Assembly: GCF_900107975.1 (NCBI RefSeq)
Contig: NZ_FNVF01000006.1
Span: 305,519-369,518 of the forward strand
DNA length: 64,000 nucleotides
Direction of reading: 5' to 3'
DNA from: Paenibacillus sp. UNC499MF
Lineage (GTDB): Bacteria > Bacillota > Bacilli > Paenibacillales > NBRC-103111
Within the stretch, counting starts at the first letter, position 1; each line of letters opens with the position of its first letter. Positions 24,231 to 31,960 of this stretch are shown here, piece by piece. The translations under genes and the position numbers were made by a program. Below the pieces are notes generated by a model, which worked only from the letters and a program-made list of their open reading frames with translations, searched no databases and had not been told where the DNA came from.

Positions 24231-25685
24231 ATGGTAGTTACCGCAAAATCGGCCGAAGGCCAGTATCTGGAGAGACTGAAGGACCGGAATACCGTGTATG
24301 TAAACGGCGTAAAAGTTGATGTCCGCACAGAGCCCGCTTTTACCGGAGCTATCGCGTGCATCGGGCGTTATTACGATTTGCAGGAGGAGAAACCGGACGT
24401 TCACTGCTTTAAAGACGAGGAAGGGCACGATGCCCCCGTCAGCCTGCTTGTGCCTGCAACCGAAGAAGATCTGCGGAAGAAAGCGAAGTCTTACAAGGAA
24501 GTCGCGGACTTGTCATACGGCATGCTTGGCAGAACACCGGATTTCATCAACGCGGCTCTGGCCACGCTTTATGCCCACAGCGAGCTGCTTGGAGAACATG
24601 CGTACACCGATTTTTCCGCGAATATGAGGGCGTATTACCGTCACGTCAAGACGAACAACCTGTTCGTCGGACACGGCGCAATCAATCCGCAAATCGACCG
24701 CTCGCTGTCTCTGGGGTCCCAAACGAACCATTATGCGGGCGTTAAGGTGGTCGCTCACGATAAAGAGGGAATTACCGTCACCGGAGCCAAAATGATTGTT
24801 ACGCTTGCGCCGATCGCGGACGAGCTGCTTATTTTTAACATGCCGGGTTTAAAGCCGGGGGATGAGGACTATGCCGTATCGTTCGCGCTGCCGGTCGACT
24901 ATCCCGGGGTTAAAATCATTTGCCGGAAACCGCTTGTGAAATCATCTTACCACGCTTTCGACCACCCGCTGGCCAACTCCTTTGACGAAATCGACGCCTA
25001 TCTGATTCTGGACGAGGTCTTTATCCCCTGGAATAAAGTGTTTGTGTTTAAAGACGTGGCGAAATCGAACCTGTTCTACGACAAAACCTTTGCCCGGAAT
25101 CATACGGGGCATCAGGGAATCGTGCGCGGCTTGTCCAAGGCGGAGCTTCTGACGGGAATCGCCGTCAAACTTGCCGGGATGCTGAAGCTGGACGGATTCG
25201 TAAATATCCAGGAGAAGCTGGGAGAGATGACCTCCTACGTCGAACTTCTGCGGGCAAGCATTCTGTTGAGCGAAGCCGACTCTACTGTCAGTCACGAGGG
25301 TGTACAAACGCCGAGCATTAACGCCATACAGGCGATCCGCTACAATTTTCCCAAAATGTACGAAAAAATGGTGAAAACGATTCAATCCCTGGCAGCTGGC
25401 TCTATGCTGTCGACTCCTCATTACGAGGACTTTTTGGCCGAGGAGCTGAGCGGGCTGGCCGTCTCGCTGTCTACGGGAGAGACGGACGCGGCGGCCCGAT
25501 CGAAGCTTCTGAATCTGGCTTGGGACGCCTCCGGCGACGGCTTCGGGCAGCGTCAGCTAGTGTATGAATTTTTCCATGCGGGGGACCCCATGAGAATTGC
25601 GGCCGGCCACTATCTTCATTACGACAAAAGCGGGATGCTGTCGATGGTAGACAGGGTACTGGCTCGTGCAAACAAAGCGGATTAG
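24231..25685 (+). CDS. HpaB-family FADH2-dependent monooxygenase
   Basis: 484 residues, matching 4-hydroxyphenylacetate 3-hydroxylase large subunits in length and blocks: YLERLKDRNTVYVNGVKV, LSYGMLGRTPDF, HAINPQIDRS-like HGAINPQIDRSLSLGSQ, GAKMIVTLAPIADELLIF, DEVFIPWNKVFV, RNHTGHQGIVRGLSKAE. It oxidises an aromatic or heteroaromatic substrate with reduced flavin supplied by a separate reductase, not encoded here. Its 3' end overlaps the Nudix gene by 20 bases, making it the first gene of the tight six-gene run. The physiological substrate is unknown. Confidence 0.9.
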   Translation: MVVTAKSAEGQYLERLKDRNTVYVNGVKVDVRTEPAFTGAIACIGRYYDLQEEKPDVHCFKDEEGHDAPVSLLVPATEEDLRKKAKSYKEVADLSYGMLGRTPDFINAALATLYAHSELLGEHAYTDFSANMRAYYRHVKTNNLFVGHGAINPQIDRSLSLGSQTNHYAGVKVVAHDKEGITVTGAKMIVTLAPIADELLIFNMPGLKPGDEDYAVSFALPVDYPGVKIICRKPLVKSSYHAFDHPLANSFDEIDAYLILDEVFIPWNKVFVFKDVAKSNLFYDKTFARNHTGHQGIVRGLSKAELLTGIAVKLAGMLKLDGFVNIQEKLGEMTSYVELLRASILLSEADSTVSHEGVQTPSINAIQAIRYNFPKMYEKMVKTIQSLAAGSMLSTPHYEDFLAEELSGLAVSLSTGETDAAARSKLLNLAWDASGDGFGQRQLVYEFFHAGDPMRIAAGHYLHYDKSGMLSMVDRVLARANKAD

Positions 25686-26076
25686 ATGCGCGTGCCTCGT
25701 AAAAAGGGATGCAGCCAGGCTGCTGCTTGTCCGTGTCAGAGACAATGAGCGGTGGTACCTGCCCGGCGGTAAAATCGAGGCGGGGGAAGACCCGGAGACC
25801 GCACTGAGAAGAGAGCTGAAAGAAGAACTGGACATAGACCTTCTTCCAGATAGCATCGTGTATGTGAGAACGGTGATCGGCGCCGCCTACAAGGAAGACG
25901 CGCAGGTCGAACTTCTCTGCTACGAAGCGGACTGGAACGGGGAAATCGCCCCGTGCTCGGAGATCAGCGAAGCGGGCTGGATCGAGATGGACCGGCATGA
26001 ACTGCTGGCTCCCGCCGTAGCGGACCTGGTCCGGGCGATCAAGAACGAAACCGAATCCGAAACCGATACGAGGTGA
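25666..26076 (+). CDS. Nudix hydrolase
   Basis: 136 residues. The Nudix box GGKIEAGEDPETALRRELKE continuing ELDI fits GX5EX7REUXEEXGU with Asp in place of the last Gly. The sheet/helix pattern is MutT-like (CACLVKRDAARLLLVRV, RWYLPGG). GTG 25666 lies inside the end of the monooxygenase gene. It probably hydrolyses a nucleoside or sugar diphosphate linkage. Being embedded in the run, it may act on a pathway intermediate or clean up a damaged cofactor; neither is shown. Confidence 0.88.
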   Translation: MQTKRIRCACLVKRDAARLLLVRVRDNERWYLPGGKIEAGEDPETALRRELKEELDIDLLPDSIVYVRTVIGAAYKEDAQVELLCYEADWNGEIAPCSEISEAGWIEMDRHELLAPAVADLVRAIKNETESETDTR

Positions 26077-26079
26077 GCC

Positions 26080-27279
26080 ATGCTGTACAATGCGCAGCGG
26101 CTTCAAGCGAAGCTGAAGGAACATAATTTGGCGGCGGTCATAGCGACGACCAAAGAAAATATCCGGTATTTGACCGGATTCGAGCCGGTTGTGAAAACAT
26201 TGAATCCGTACCGTGGGCAGTGCTACGCGGTCGTAACGGCGGATTCGCCCGAAGAGGTGCATGTCGTGCACTCCGTGGGCGAAATCGACCAAATCCTCGA
26301 TGCCCGCTCGAACATCGGGCAGGTCGTGACGTACGGCACATTTTACCGGGAACATCCGGGCGGGGGATCATTGCCTGTAGAAGAAGAGCGGCTGAAATAT
26401 TTGTCGGACGTGCAGAAGAGCCAGGCCGGTCCGGAGGAAGCGCTGGCGGTTCTGCTCGCCCGTCTGAATCTGACCGCCGATCGGGTTGCGCTGGACGAAG
26501 ACGGGATTACGGCCTCCTTATTCGGCTCGATTCGCGGCAGGCATCCGCAGGGGGAATTCATCGAAGGCGCCGCCCTTCTCCGGCAGGTAAGGGCCGTGAA
26601 GACGCAGGCGGAAACCGATGCCCTCGCGTATTCGGCCGACTGCATCGACTATGCGATCGGTCAGGTCATTCATGAGCTTCGCGAAGGCATAACCGAGCAT
26701 GAGATCGCGGCCGTCTTTTCAACCGCCGTCGCCGCCCGGGGCGGACTTGCCGTTCTGCCCATGATCAAAGCGGGCCGGCATGCGGTAGGCGGCCAGCGCA
26801 GGCCGAGCCGGGATATCCGGCTGCAGCCGGGGGATCTGCTCTGGTTCGACTGCGATATCGTCTGCGACGGTTATTGGGCGGATATCGCGAGGGTAGTCGC
26901 CTACAAGACGCTTAAACCCGAGTATACAAAGTATGATGCTTTGTACACCGGGCAGCAGGAAGCCATCCGGCAGGTAAGGCCGGGGATGACGGGCGGCGAC
27001 GTTTTTCATCTGACGATGAATGCGGTGCACGAAGCCGGGTTTTCCGCTTACAGAAGGCACCACGTCGGTCATGGTATCGGCCTTGAGCCTTACGAGCTGC
27101 CTATCCTGGCTCCGGGCAGCGAGGATGTGATCGAAGAGGGGATGGTACTTTCCATAGAAACGCCGTATTACGAATTCGACCTGGGTGCGCTGCACGTCGA
27201 AGATCCGGTTCTCGTAACCCGGGAAGAGTGCGTACGCCTTACCAGGGCAGATACGAGCCAAATCAAAATCGTGGGGTGA
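26080..27279 (+). CDS. M24-family peptidase-like protein (Xaa-Pro aminopeptidase/creatinase fold)
   Basis: 399 residues. N-terminal creatinase-like domain (RLQAKLKEHNLAAVIATTKENIRYLTGF) and C-terminal pita-bread domain. The five metal ligands are in place: Asp in FDCDIVC, Asp in WADIAR, His in HHVGHGIGLEPYE, Glu in SIETPYYE, Glu in HVEDPVLVT. It therefore looks catalytically competent as a dinuclear metallo-hydrolase; the family includes prolidases, creatinases and decarboxylating or C-N cleaving relatives. It starts three bases after the Nudix stop and ends one base before the PLP enzyme. Substrate unknown. Confidence 0.88.
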   Translation: MLYNAQRLQAKLKEHNLAAVIATTKENIRYLTGFEPVVKTLNPYRGQCYAVVTADSPEEVHVVHSVGEIDQILDARSNIGQVVTYGTFYREHPGGGSLPVEEERLKYLSDVQKSQAGPEEALAVLLARLNLTADRVALDEDGITASLFGSIRGRHPQGEFIEGAALLRQVRAVKTQAETDALAYSADCIDYAIGQVIHELREGITEHEIAAVFSTAVAARGGLAVLPMIKAGRHAVGGQRRPSRDIRLQPGDLLWFDCDIVCDGYWADIARVVAYKTLKPEYTKYDALYTGQQEAIRQVRPGMTGGDVFHLTMNAVHEAGFSAYRRHHVGHGIGLEPYELPILAPGSEDVIEEGMVLSIETPYYEFDLGALHVEDPVLVTREECVRLTRADTSQIKIVG

Positions 27280-27280
27280 A

Positions 27281-28300
27281 ATGATGATTCATACCGATAT
27301 TACGGAGTGTATTGGAAACACGCCGGTCGTCTCGCTGGACGACAAACTTGTCCCGTCCGGCAAAAAGCTTTATCTCAAGCTCGATTATTTCAATCCGAAC
27401 TTCAGCATAAAGGACAGAACGGCGCTCGGACTGGTCAAAGCGGCCATGGCGGAAGGCAAAATCCGCCCCGGCTCCGTCCTGATCGAATCCACATCCGGCA
27501 ATCTCGGCAAATCCCTGGCGATGCTGGGGGCGGTTTACGGATTTAAAGTCATTATCGTCGTCGATCCGAAAGTGAGCGCCAGCCTGCTGAAATGGTACCA
27601 GGCGTACGGAGCCGAGGTCGACATGGTCACGACACCCGCTCCGGAAGGCGGATTTCAGAGAGCCCGGCTCAATCGCGTTCAGCAGCTGCTGGACAAGTAT
27701 CCCGGCGCCTTCTGGTCGAACCAGTACGACAATCCGTCCAATCCGGCCTATCATGCGGAGACGACGGCGAAGGAGATTGCGGACCTTCCGGTCGATTCGA
27801 TCGTAGGGGCCGTCAGTACGGGCGGCCATCTCTGCGGAATCGGAAGATTTGTGAAAGAACACAAACCGCATATGCGCGTGGTTGCCTGCGACGTGACGGG
27901 ATCCGCCGTGTTCGGCCAGCCGTTTTCGCCTTACCTGATCAACGGAGTCGGCCTCAGCTGGAGAAGCGCGAACACGGATACGTCCGTGCTCGATGCGGTA
28001 AGCCTGTCGAGCGATCAGGAAGCCATCTCCGTCTGCCGCCTGCTGGCACGCGATCACGGCATTCTGATAGGCGGCTCGGGCGGACTTACCGTGTTCACCG
28101 CGCTGGCCTGGCTCAGGCACAGCGAAGATTCTTCCGCTGTCGCGATCATACCCGACGCGGGAACGAACTACCTCGACCAGTTCTATGACGACGAGTGGCT
28201 GATCGCCAAAGAAATCAAGCTGCTCGGCAGAGGTGAACTGGGAGATAGGCTGCAGCAGAAGGCGTTTACGAATTTAAGCCGGCAGGAAACCTTGACCTGA
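27281..28300 (+). CDS. PLP enzyme of cysteine-synthase fold, SbnA-like
   Basis: 339 residues. The PLP Lys is in NPNFSIKDRTA and the phosphate loop is VSTGGHLCG. Diagnostic text matches Staphylococcus SbnA better than CysK: LIESTSGNLGKSLAM, VVDPKVSASLLKWYQAYGAEV, WSNQYDNPSNPAYHAETTAKEI, IIPDAGTNYLDQFYDDEWL. SbnA joins O-phosphoserine and glutamate through beta-replacement on the way to 2,3-diaminopropionate. No SbnB-like partner is present here, so the nucleophile may differ. ATG 27281 or 27284; it is one base from the M24 stop. Confidence 0.88.
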   Translation: MMIHTDITECIGNTPVVSLDDKLVPSGKKLYLKLDYFNPNFSIKDRTALGLVKAAMAEGKIRPGSVLIESTSGNLGKSLAMLGAVYGFKVIIVVDPKVSASLLKWYQAYGAEVDMVTTPAPEGGFQRARLNRVQQLLDKYPGAFWSNQYDNPSNPAYHAETTAKEIADLPVDSIVGAVSTGGHLCGIGRFVKEHKPHMRVVACDVTGSAVFGQPFSPYLINGVGLSWRSANTDTSVLDAVSLSSDQEAISVCRLLARDHGILIGGSGGLTVFTALAWLRHSEDSSAVAIIPDAGTNYLDQFYDDEWLIAKEIKLLGRGELGDRLQQKAFTNLSRQETLT

Positions 28301-28365
28301 TGAAGCGGTTGATGGAAGGGCACGGGCTGCAGGCACAACTTTATAAGAAACCGGAGGGAGAACGT

Positions 28366-29016
28366 GTGGAACAAACGAGAGAATCGTTTTCCAAATTTGT
28401 TGTGGACGAAGGCATCATCCGGTTCGGTGAATTTATTTTAAAATCGAAACGGGTCAGCCCTTATTTCTTTAATTTCGGCTCGTTCGACGATTCCAGGAAA
28501 TTAACGGCACTGGGTTCGTTTTACGCCTCGACGATAGTAAGGGAACAAATCGAGTATGACGTGATTTTCGGGCCGGCGTACAAAGGGATCCCGATCTCGC
28601 TTGCGACTGCGCTCGCTTTGTTCAGCGGACACGGAATTAACGCGAATTTCGCTTTTAACCGCAAGGAACCGAAGGCATACGGGGAAGGCGGAAATATCAT
28701 CGGGTCCGGAATCGCGGGCAAAAACGTGCTGGCGGTAGACGATGTGCTGACCTCGGGCAGAACGATCAAAGATACGAAAGAATTGATCGAAAGCCAGGGC
28801 GGGCGGCTCTCGGCTTTCCTGGTCGCGCTGGATAGGGAGGAAAAGGGGCAGGAGGGGCGCCTCTCTGCGCTTGAGGAAGCCGCCTTGACCTACGATGTCA
28901 ACATCTATTCGGTAGCGGGCATCCGGGATATTGTGGCATACATGAGGACTGAGGGGGACAGGGAGGATCTGCTCGACAGGATCGGCACGTACCTGCAGCT
29001 TCACGGTACCGCCTGA
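28366..29016 (+). CDS. pyrE: Orotate phosphoribosyltransferase, enterobacterial type
   Basis: 216 residues from GTG 28366, which has GGAGGGAG at 28353-28360; an in-frame ATG at 28300 would touch the previous stop but adds unconserved sequence. Reaction: orotate + PRPP to OMP. The sequence follows the E. coli-type enzyme, not the B. subtilis one: GEFILKSKRVSPYFFNFG, DVIFGPAYKGIPISLATA, FNRKEPKAYGEGG and the PRPP loop VLAVDDVLTSGRTI. This subtype is unexpected beside Bacillales genes and suggests a second, acquired or dedicated copy. Confidence 0.9.
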   Translation: MEQTRESFSKFVVDEGIIRFGEFILKSKRVSPYFFNFGSFDDSRKLTALGSFYASTIVREQIEYDVIFGPAYKGIPISLATALALFSGHGINANFAFNRKEPKAYGEGGNIIGSGIAGKNVLAVDDVLTSGRTIKDTKELIESQGGRLSAFLVALDREEKGQEGRLSALEEAALTYDVNIYSVAGIRDIVAYMRTEGDREDLLDRIGTYLQLHGTA

Positions 29017-29088
29017 CCGTTATTAGCGGAGCCGGCCTGCACAGTCGCCTCCGGCCTCGCGGTTCGTCTGAAAAGGGGAGGAAATCAG

Positions 29089-30198
29089 TTGATTTATGAA
29101 GCCTTGGTGAAGCCCATGCTCTTTAGAATGGAGCCTGAGGAAGCTCATGACTTCGTTTTGCGGAATTTGCAGAGAATTCAGCGGCAGCCTGGACTTCTGT
29201 ATCTGCTTGAAAAGCTGTACGGAGTCAGGGAGGAGCCCCGGCTGACCAGCGAAATGCTGGGAATCCGTTTTCCCAGTCCGATCGGTCTTGCTGCGGGTCT
29301 GGACAAAGATGCCCGGGCGGTGCCCGCGCTTTCTTCGATGGGCTTCGGGTTTATGGAAGTAGGCAGCGTCACGCCCGTCGGTCAAGCGGGCAACGACCGC
29401 CCGCGTCTGTTCCGTCTGCCCGACGACGAGGCTCTGATTAACCGGATGGGCTTCAACAACGGGGGTATCCACGCCATGAAGGAACGGCTGGAGAGCTGCC
29501 ACGTTCTTAAAATTCCGTTGGGCATCAACATCGGCAAAAACAAACAGACGCCCAACGAGAAAGCGCATGAAGACTATACGAAGTGTCTTCGTTCCCTGTA
29601 TCCGTACGCGGACTTTTTTATCATCAATATCAGCTCGCCCAATACGCCCGATCTCCGTAAGCTTCAGCACGGGAGCGAGCTCGATGAACTGCTGATCCGC
29701 ATTACGGCGGAGGCGGAGCGACTGAATGCCCGTCATCGTGGGGACAAGCCCATATTTGTAAAAATTGCGCCGGATATGGACGTGGATGAGCTCGAAAACA
29801 TGATCGGCAAAATCATGAAGCACGGGATACCTGGCGTCATAGCGGCCAATACGACCGTGACGCGGAGCGGGCTCACTCATCCTCACAGGGAGGAAACCGG
29901 CGGGCTCAGCGGAAAGCCGCTGCACCTGAAATCGACGGAGATTATCCGCCGTATTTATAAGCAGAGCGGGGGAACGCTGAAAATCATCGGTTCGGGCGGA
30001 ATCTTCACGGCCCGTGATGTGTACGATAAAATCCGTGCGGGCGCCTCCCTCGTTGAAATCTATACGTCCTTTATTTATAAAGGACCCGGCATCAACCGGG
30101 CATGCAGCAGCGAGCTGCTGGACCTGCTGAAGCGGGACGGGTTCGGCAGCCTGTCCGAAGCGGTCGGGGCGGATCATGCGGTCAGCGGCGGCGCATGA
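29089..30198 (+). CDS. pyrD: Dihydroorotate dehydrogenase, class 2 (quinone-dependent)
   Basis: 369 residues from TTG 29089 after GGGGAGG. Class 2 features: an N-terminal helical extension for membrane/quinone contact (EALVKPMLFRMEPEEAHDFVLR), LAAGLDKDARAVPAL, FRLPDDEALINRMGFNN, NIGKNKQTP, INISSPNTPDLR with the catalytic Ser, VKIAPD, ANTTVTR and GGLSGKPL. Standard Bacillales pyr operons use class 1B PyrD/PyrK, so this copy is probably distinct from the housekeeping set. It oxidises dihydroorotate to orotate at the membrane, feeding the adjacent PyrE-like enzyme. It is the last gene of the run before a terminator. Confidence 0.93.
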   Translation: MIYEALVKPMLFRMEPEEAHDFVLRNLQRIQRQPGLLYLLEKLYGVREEPRLTSEMLGIRFPSPIGLAAGLDKDARAVPALSSMGFGFMEVGSVTPVGQAGNDRPRLFRLPDDEALINRMGFNNGGIHAMKERLESCHVLKIPLGINIGKNKQTPNEKAHEDYTKCLRSLYPYADFFIINISSPNTPDLRKLQHGSELDELLIRITAEAERLNARHRGDKPIFVKIAPDMDVDELENMIGKIMKHGIPGVIAANTTVTRSGLTHPHREETGGLSGKPLHLKSTEIIRRIYKQSGGTLKIIGSGGIFTARDVYDKIRAGASLVEIYTSFIYKGPGINRACSSELLDLLKRDGFGSLSEAVGADHAVSGGA

Positions 30199-30210
30199 CG
30201 AAAACAGGGC

Positions 30211-30241
30211 AAAAAGGCGGGGGATGCTCCCCGCCTTTTTT
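30211..30241. terminator. Terminator between pyrD and the L,D-transpeptidase
   Basis: AAAAAGGCGGGG pairs with CCCCGCCTTTTTT around a short loop. A and T runs on each side let it serve both convergent genes. Confidence 0.9.
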
Positions 30242-30246
30242 GGCCG

Positions 30247-30720
30247 TCAGATATTGTTTACGGTCAGCTTGCCGCTGCCGCCGACGGATTTGATTTTGTT
30301 GATCAGCGCATTCTGGTTGCTGTTGGACAGACGGATACAGCCGTAAGTGGGTCTGAGCGGATACCACGAAGCGGAAGAGTCCGTGGATGCGTCGCCGCCG
30401 TGGATCATAAAGCCGAAACGGCCGTTATTCTCCGCGATAAGCGCGTTGCCGCTCGTCGGATCGAGATTGACCCGGCTGTACGGGCCGTACGAAGACTGCG
30501 GCGTTCCGGCACCGATGACGGAAGTGGCGTACTCGCCGGTAGGCGTATCCGCATTCGTCATCTTCCAGTTGGCGTGGTTATTGTTGTTGGCGGGATCGTT
30601 CGAGCCGCGTCCCAGTGCTTCGACCGGACCGAAGACGAGCGCTCCGCTTCCGTCGTACATTTTCAGGGTTCCCTTTTTGTCCCGGTTGGCAGGGAAATTG
30701 GCAATAATATGGTAACTCAT
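30247..30720 (-). CDS. L,D-transpeptidase (YkuD domain), no signal peptide
   Basis: 157 residues. YkuD catalytic region: MIHGGDA supplies the His, and PTYGCIRLSN the nucleophilic Cys, with Tyr where most members have His (SHGCIRM). The fold makes 3-3 peptidoglycan cross-links or attaches proteins to the wall. There is no signal peptide or LysM domain, which is unusual for an enzyme acting outside; it may be exported at mother-cell lysis, by another route, or act within the spore compartment. The ribosome site TTAGGAGG precedes ATG 30720. The sigma-type motif at 30825-30854 lies upstream. Confidence 0.85.
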   Translation of the reverse strand: MSYHIIANFPANRDKKGTLKMYDGSGALVFGPVEALGRGSNDPANNNNHANWKMTNADTPTGEYATSVIGAGTPQSSYGPYSRVNLDPTSGNALIAENNGRFGFMIHGGDASTDSSASWYPLRPTYGCIRLSNSNQNALINKIKSVGGSGKLTVNNI

Positions 30721-30824
30721 ACGATCAGCCTCCTAATGAAATGTAGACGGGAATCCGATGGAGCCGCAGCGGGAAGGAAGGACTCCGCTTCCGTTTCCGC
30801 CGCCTCGTTTTCCCTTCTCATCTA

Positions 30825-30854
30825 TGTAGGTAAAAGAGGGGGGCTTTTAACAAC
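30825..30854 (-). promoter_or_regulatory. Alternative-sigma promoter motif, copy A (L,D-transpeptidase)
   Basis: Read on the reverse strand: GTTGTTAAAA, then after an unrelated C-rich spacer TTTTACCTACA. The layout is identical over 30 bases to copies B (31500-31529) and C (31580-31609). It lies just after the terminator of the split sigma operon, about 105 bases from the transpeptidase start. Confidence 0.7.
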
Positions 30855-30861
30855 CGGAACT

Positions 30862-30891
30862 AAAAAAATCTCCTTCGGAAAGGAGACTTTT
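30862..30891 (-). terminator. Terminator of the split sigma-factor operon
   Basis: On the reverse strand GTCTCCTT pairs with AAGGAGAT, followed by a T run. It separates the RsoA-like gene from promoter copy A. Confidence 0.8.
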
Positions 30892-30921
30892 CAGGTGGCT
30901 TTGCCATTCGCCGGTATTTCA

Positions 30922-31173
30922 TCAGGACTTGTCCGAATTTGGGGGTGAAGGAGGAAGATCCTCGCTTTGTTTGACCAGCGCGATAAAGTCCGTCACGATG
31001 CTTTGGACGGCGTCTTCGCGCGACATCCGGATGTAACGGCTGATTTTCAGAATATCGTCTTCGAAAACTTGCAGCAGCCGGAGCATGGCTTCGGGGTCTC
31101 CGTCCTTGCTTAGCCGGACGAGTTGGAGAAATTCTTCGTCTGAGATAGGAAGCGGAGCATTTTCCTTTTCCAT
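30922..31173 (-). CDS. rsoA: RsoA-like sigma co-regulator (sigma region 2-like)
   Basis: 83 residues. The text ISDEEFLQLVRLSKDGDPEAMLRLLQVFEDDILKISRYIRMSREDAVQSI resembles the start of sigma-70 region 2 without a region 4. B. subtilis RsoA is a 79-residue protein that works with the separate region-4 protein SigO as a two-subunit sigma factor, a known precedent. Here the gene overlaps the end of the SigO-like gene by 64 bases, and the YvrJ gene is divergent. The likely role is core polymerase and -10 contact as half of a bipartite sigma factor. Confidence 0.72.
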   Translation of the reverse strand: MEKENAPLPISDEEFLQLVRLSKDGDPEAMLRLLQVFEDDILKISRYIRMSREDAVQSIVTDFIALVKQSEDLPPSPPNSDKS

Positions 31174-31472
31174 TTATTCACCGCCTGTTGGGACATATTG
31201 AGGTCCTTCGCGACCTGTGCTTCCGTTTTATCCAGGATATAAAGCTCGTGGAGTACGGTCCTTCCCGTCCGGGAAGGAAGAGACTGGATCATGGCGAGCG
31301 TGTCCAGCTTGCTGTCCGAACTTTCGGCGAAGCCCCCGGCCGTAAAGGCCCAGCCGTTGTCCGACACCGCATATTCGCGGTTGCTGAGCACCCGGGCTTT
31401 ATACTGGATGCGCCACCCGATCCGATACACTTCCTTTCTGTATTTCTCCACCAAAGTAGACTGCTGAGACAT
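31110..31472 (-). CDS. sigO: SigO-like sigma factor subunit (region 4-like)
   Basis: 120 residues. The C-terminal half has a sigma region 4 helix-turn-helix: LDTLAMIQSLPSRTGRTVLH, ELYILDKTEAQVAKDLNMSQ, QAVNKWKRKML, expected to read the -35. No region 2 is present; that function is probably supplied by the overlapping RsoA-like gene. It is shorter than I recall for B. subtilis SigO (YvrI). An AGGGGTGA site precedes ATG 31472. Motif copy B lies 28 bases upstream, suggesting autoregulation. A phage Xpf-type regulator is the main alternative identity, but the YvrJ neighbour favours SigO. Confidence 0.7.
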   Translation of the reverse strand: MSQQSTLVEKYRKEVYRIGWRIQYKARVLSNREYAVSDNGWAFTAGGFAESSDSKLDTLAMIQSLPSRTGRTVLHELYILDKTEAQVAKDLNMSQQAVNKWKRKMLRFLSQTKNFSNSSG

Positions 31473-31499
31473 AAAAAATCACCCCTTCGTCTTTATCTA

Positions 31500-31529
31500 A
31501 TAGGGTAATTCCAGTCGGCTTTTTACAAC
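31500..31529 (-). promoter_or_regulatory. Alternative-sigma promoter motif, copy B (sigO-rsoA)
   Basis: Reverse-strand GTTGTAAAAA followed, at the same offset as in copies A and C, by TTACC. The start codon is 28 bases away, giving a short leader as expected for a promoter. Confidence 0.7.
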
Positions 31530-31579
31530 CGAAAATAGAACATATGTTCCTGTTTTCCTCTCTTTATTATACCTCATTT

Positions 31580-31609
31580 GTTGTAAAAAAGACACATTTT
31601 TTACCTACA
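31580..31609 (+). promoter_or_regulatory. Alternative-sigma promoter motif, copy C (yvrJ)
   Basis: GTTGTAAAAA (31580-31589) and TTTTTTACCTACA ending at 31609, with the same 30-base register as copies A and B. The YvrJ start is 28 bases downstream. Confidence 0.72.
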
Positions 31610-31637
31610 AAATGAGACGGAAAGGAGGAAAAAAAGG

Positions 31638-31856
31638 ATGGATCTGACTGCCGAAAGTCTGGTGTCTCTGGTGACGAATGTCGGCTTTCCGGTTACGCTC
31701 TGTTTCGTTCTGCTCCGTTACGTGCTGCAGACGATGGGCGAAAAGCTGGATAAACTGGACAGCTCGCTGAACAAACTGTGCCGGCTGATTAAAGAAATCG
31801 ATGCCCGGACCGACCGGGGGCGCGGCAAAGAGGACAAGAACGGCACGCAGCCGTAA
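31638..31856 (+). CDS. yvrJ: YvrJ-family small membrane protein
   Basis: 72 residues. One membrane segment (LVTNVGFPVTLCFVLLRYVL) is followed by a heptad-like cytosolic tail (LDKLDSSLNKLCRLIKEID) and a charged end. This is the YvrJ/BhlA-like layout. In B. subtilis yvrJ is part of the SigO regulon. An AAAGGAGG site precedes ATG 31638. Two hairpins follow the stop. Function unknown; a small membrane or holin-like role has been suggested for relatives. Confidence 0.75.
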   Translation: MDLTAESLVSLVTNVGFPVTLCFVLLRYVLQTMGEKLDKLDSSLNKLCRLIKEIDARTDRGRGKEDKNGTQP

Positions 31857-31930
31857 AAAAGATGAGCCCTGAGGGGCTCATCCGAATGCTGGGAACCCGC
31901 TGTCCGATGAGACAGCGGGTTTCTCTTTTG
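31857..31930 (+). terminator. Two consecutive hairpins after yvrJ
   Basis: GATGAGCCC/GGGCTCATC (31861-31883) and AACCCGCTGTC/GACAGCGGGTT (31894-31921), the latter followed by TCTCTTTT. Confidence 0.8.
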
Positions 31931-31960
31931 TTTATGAGGTTCATCTAAACGGGTTAACGG

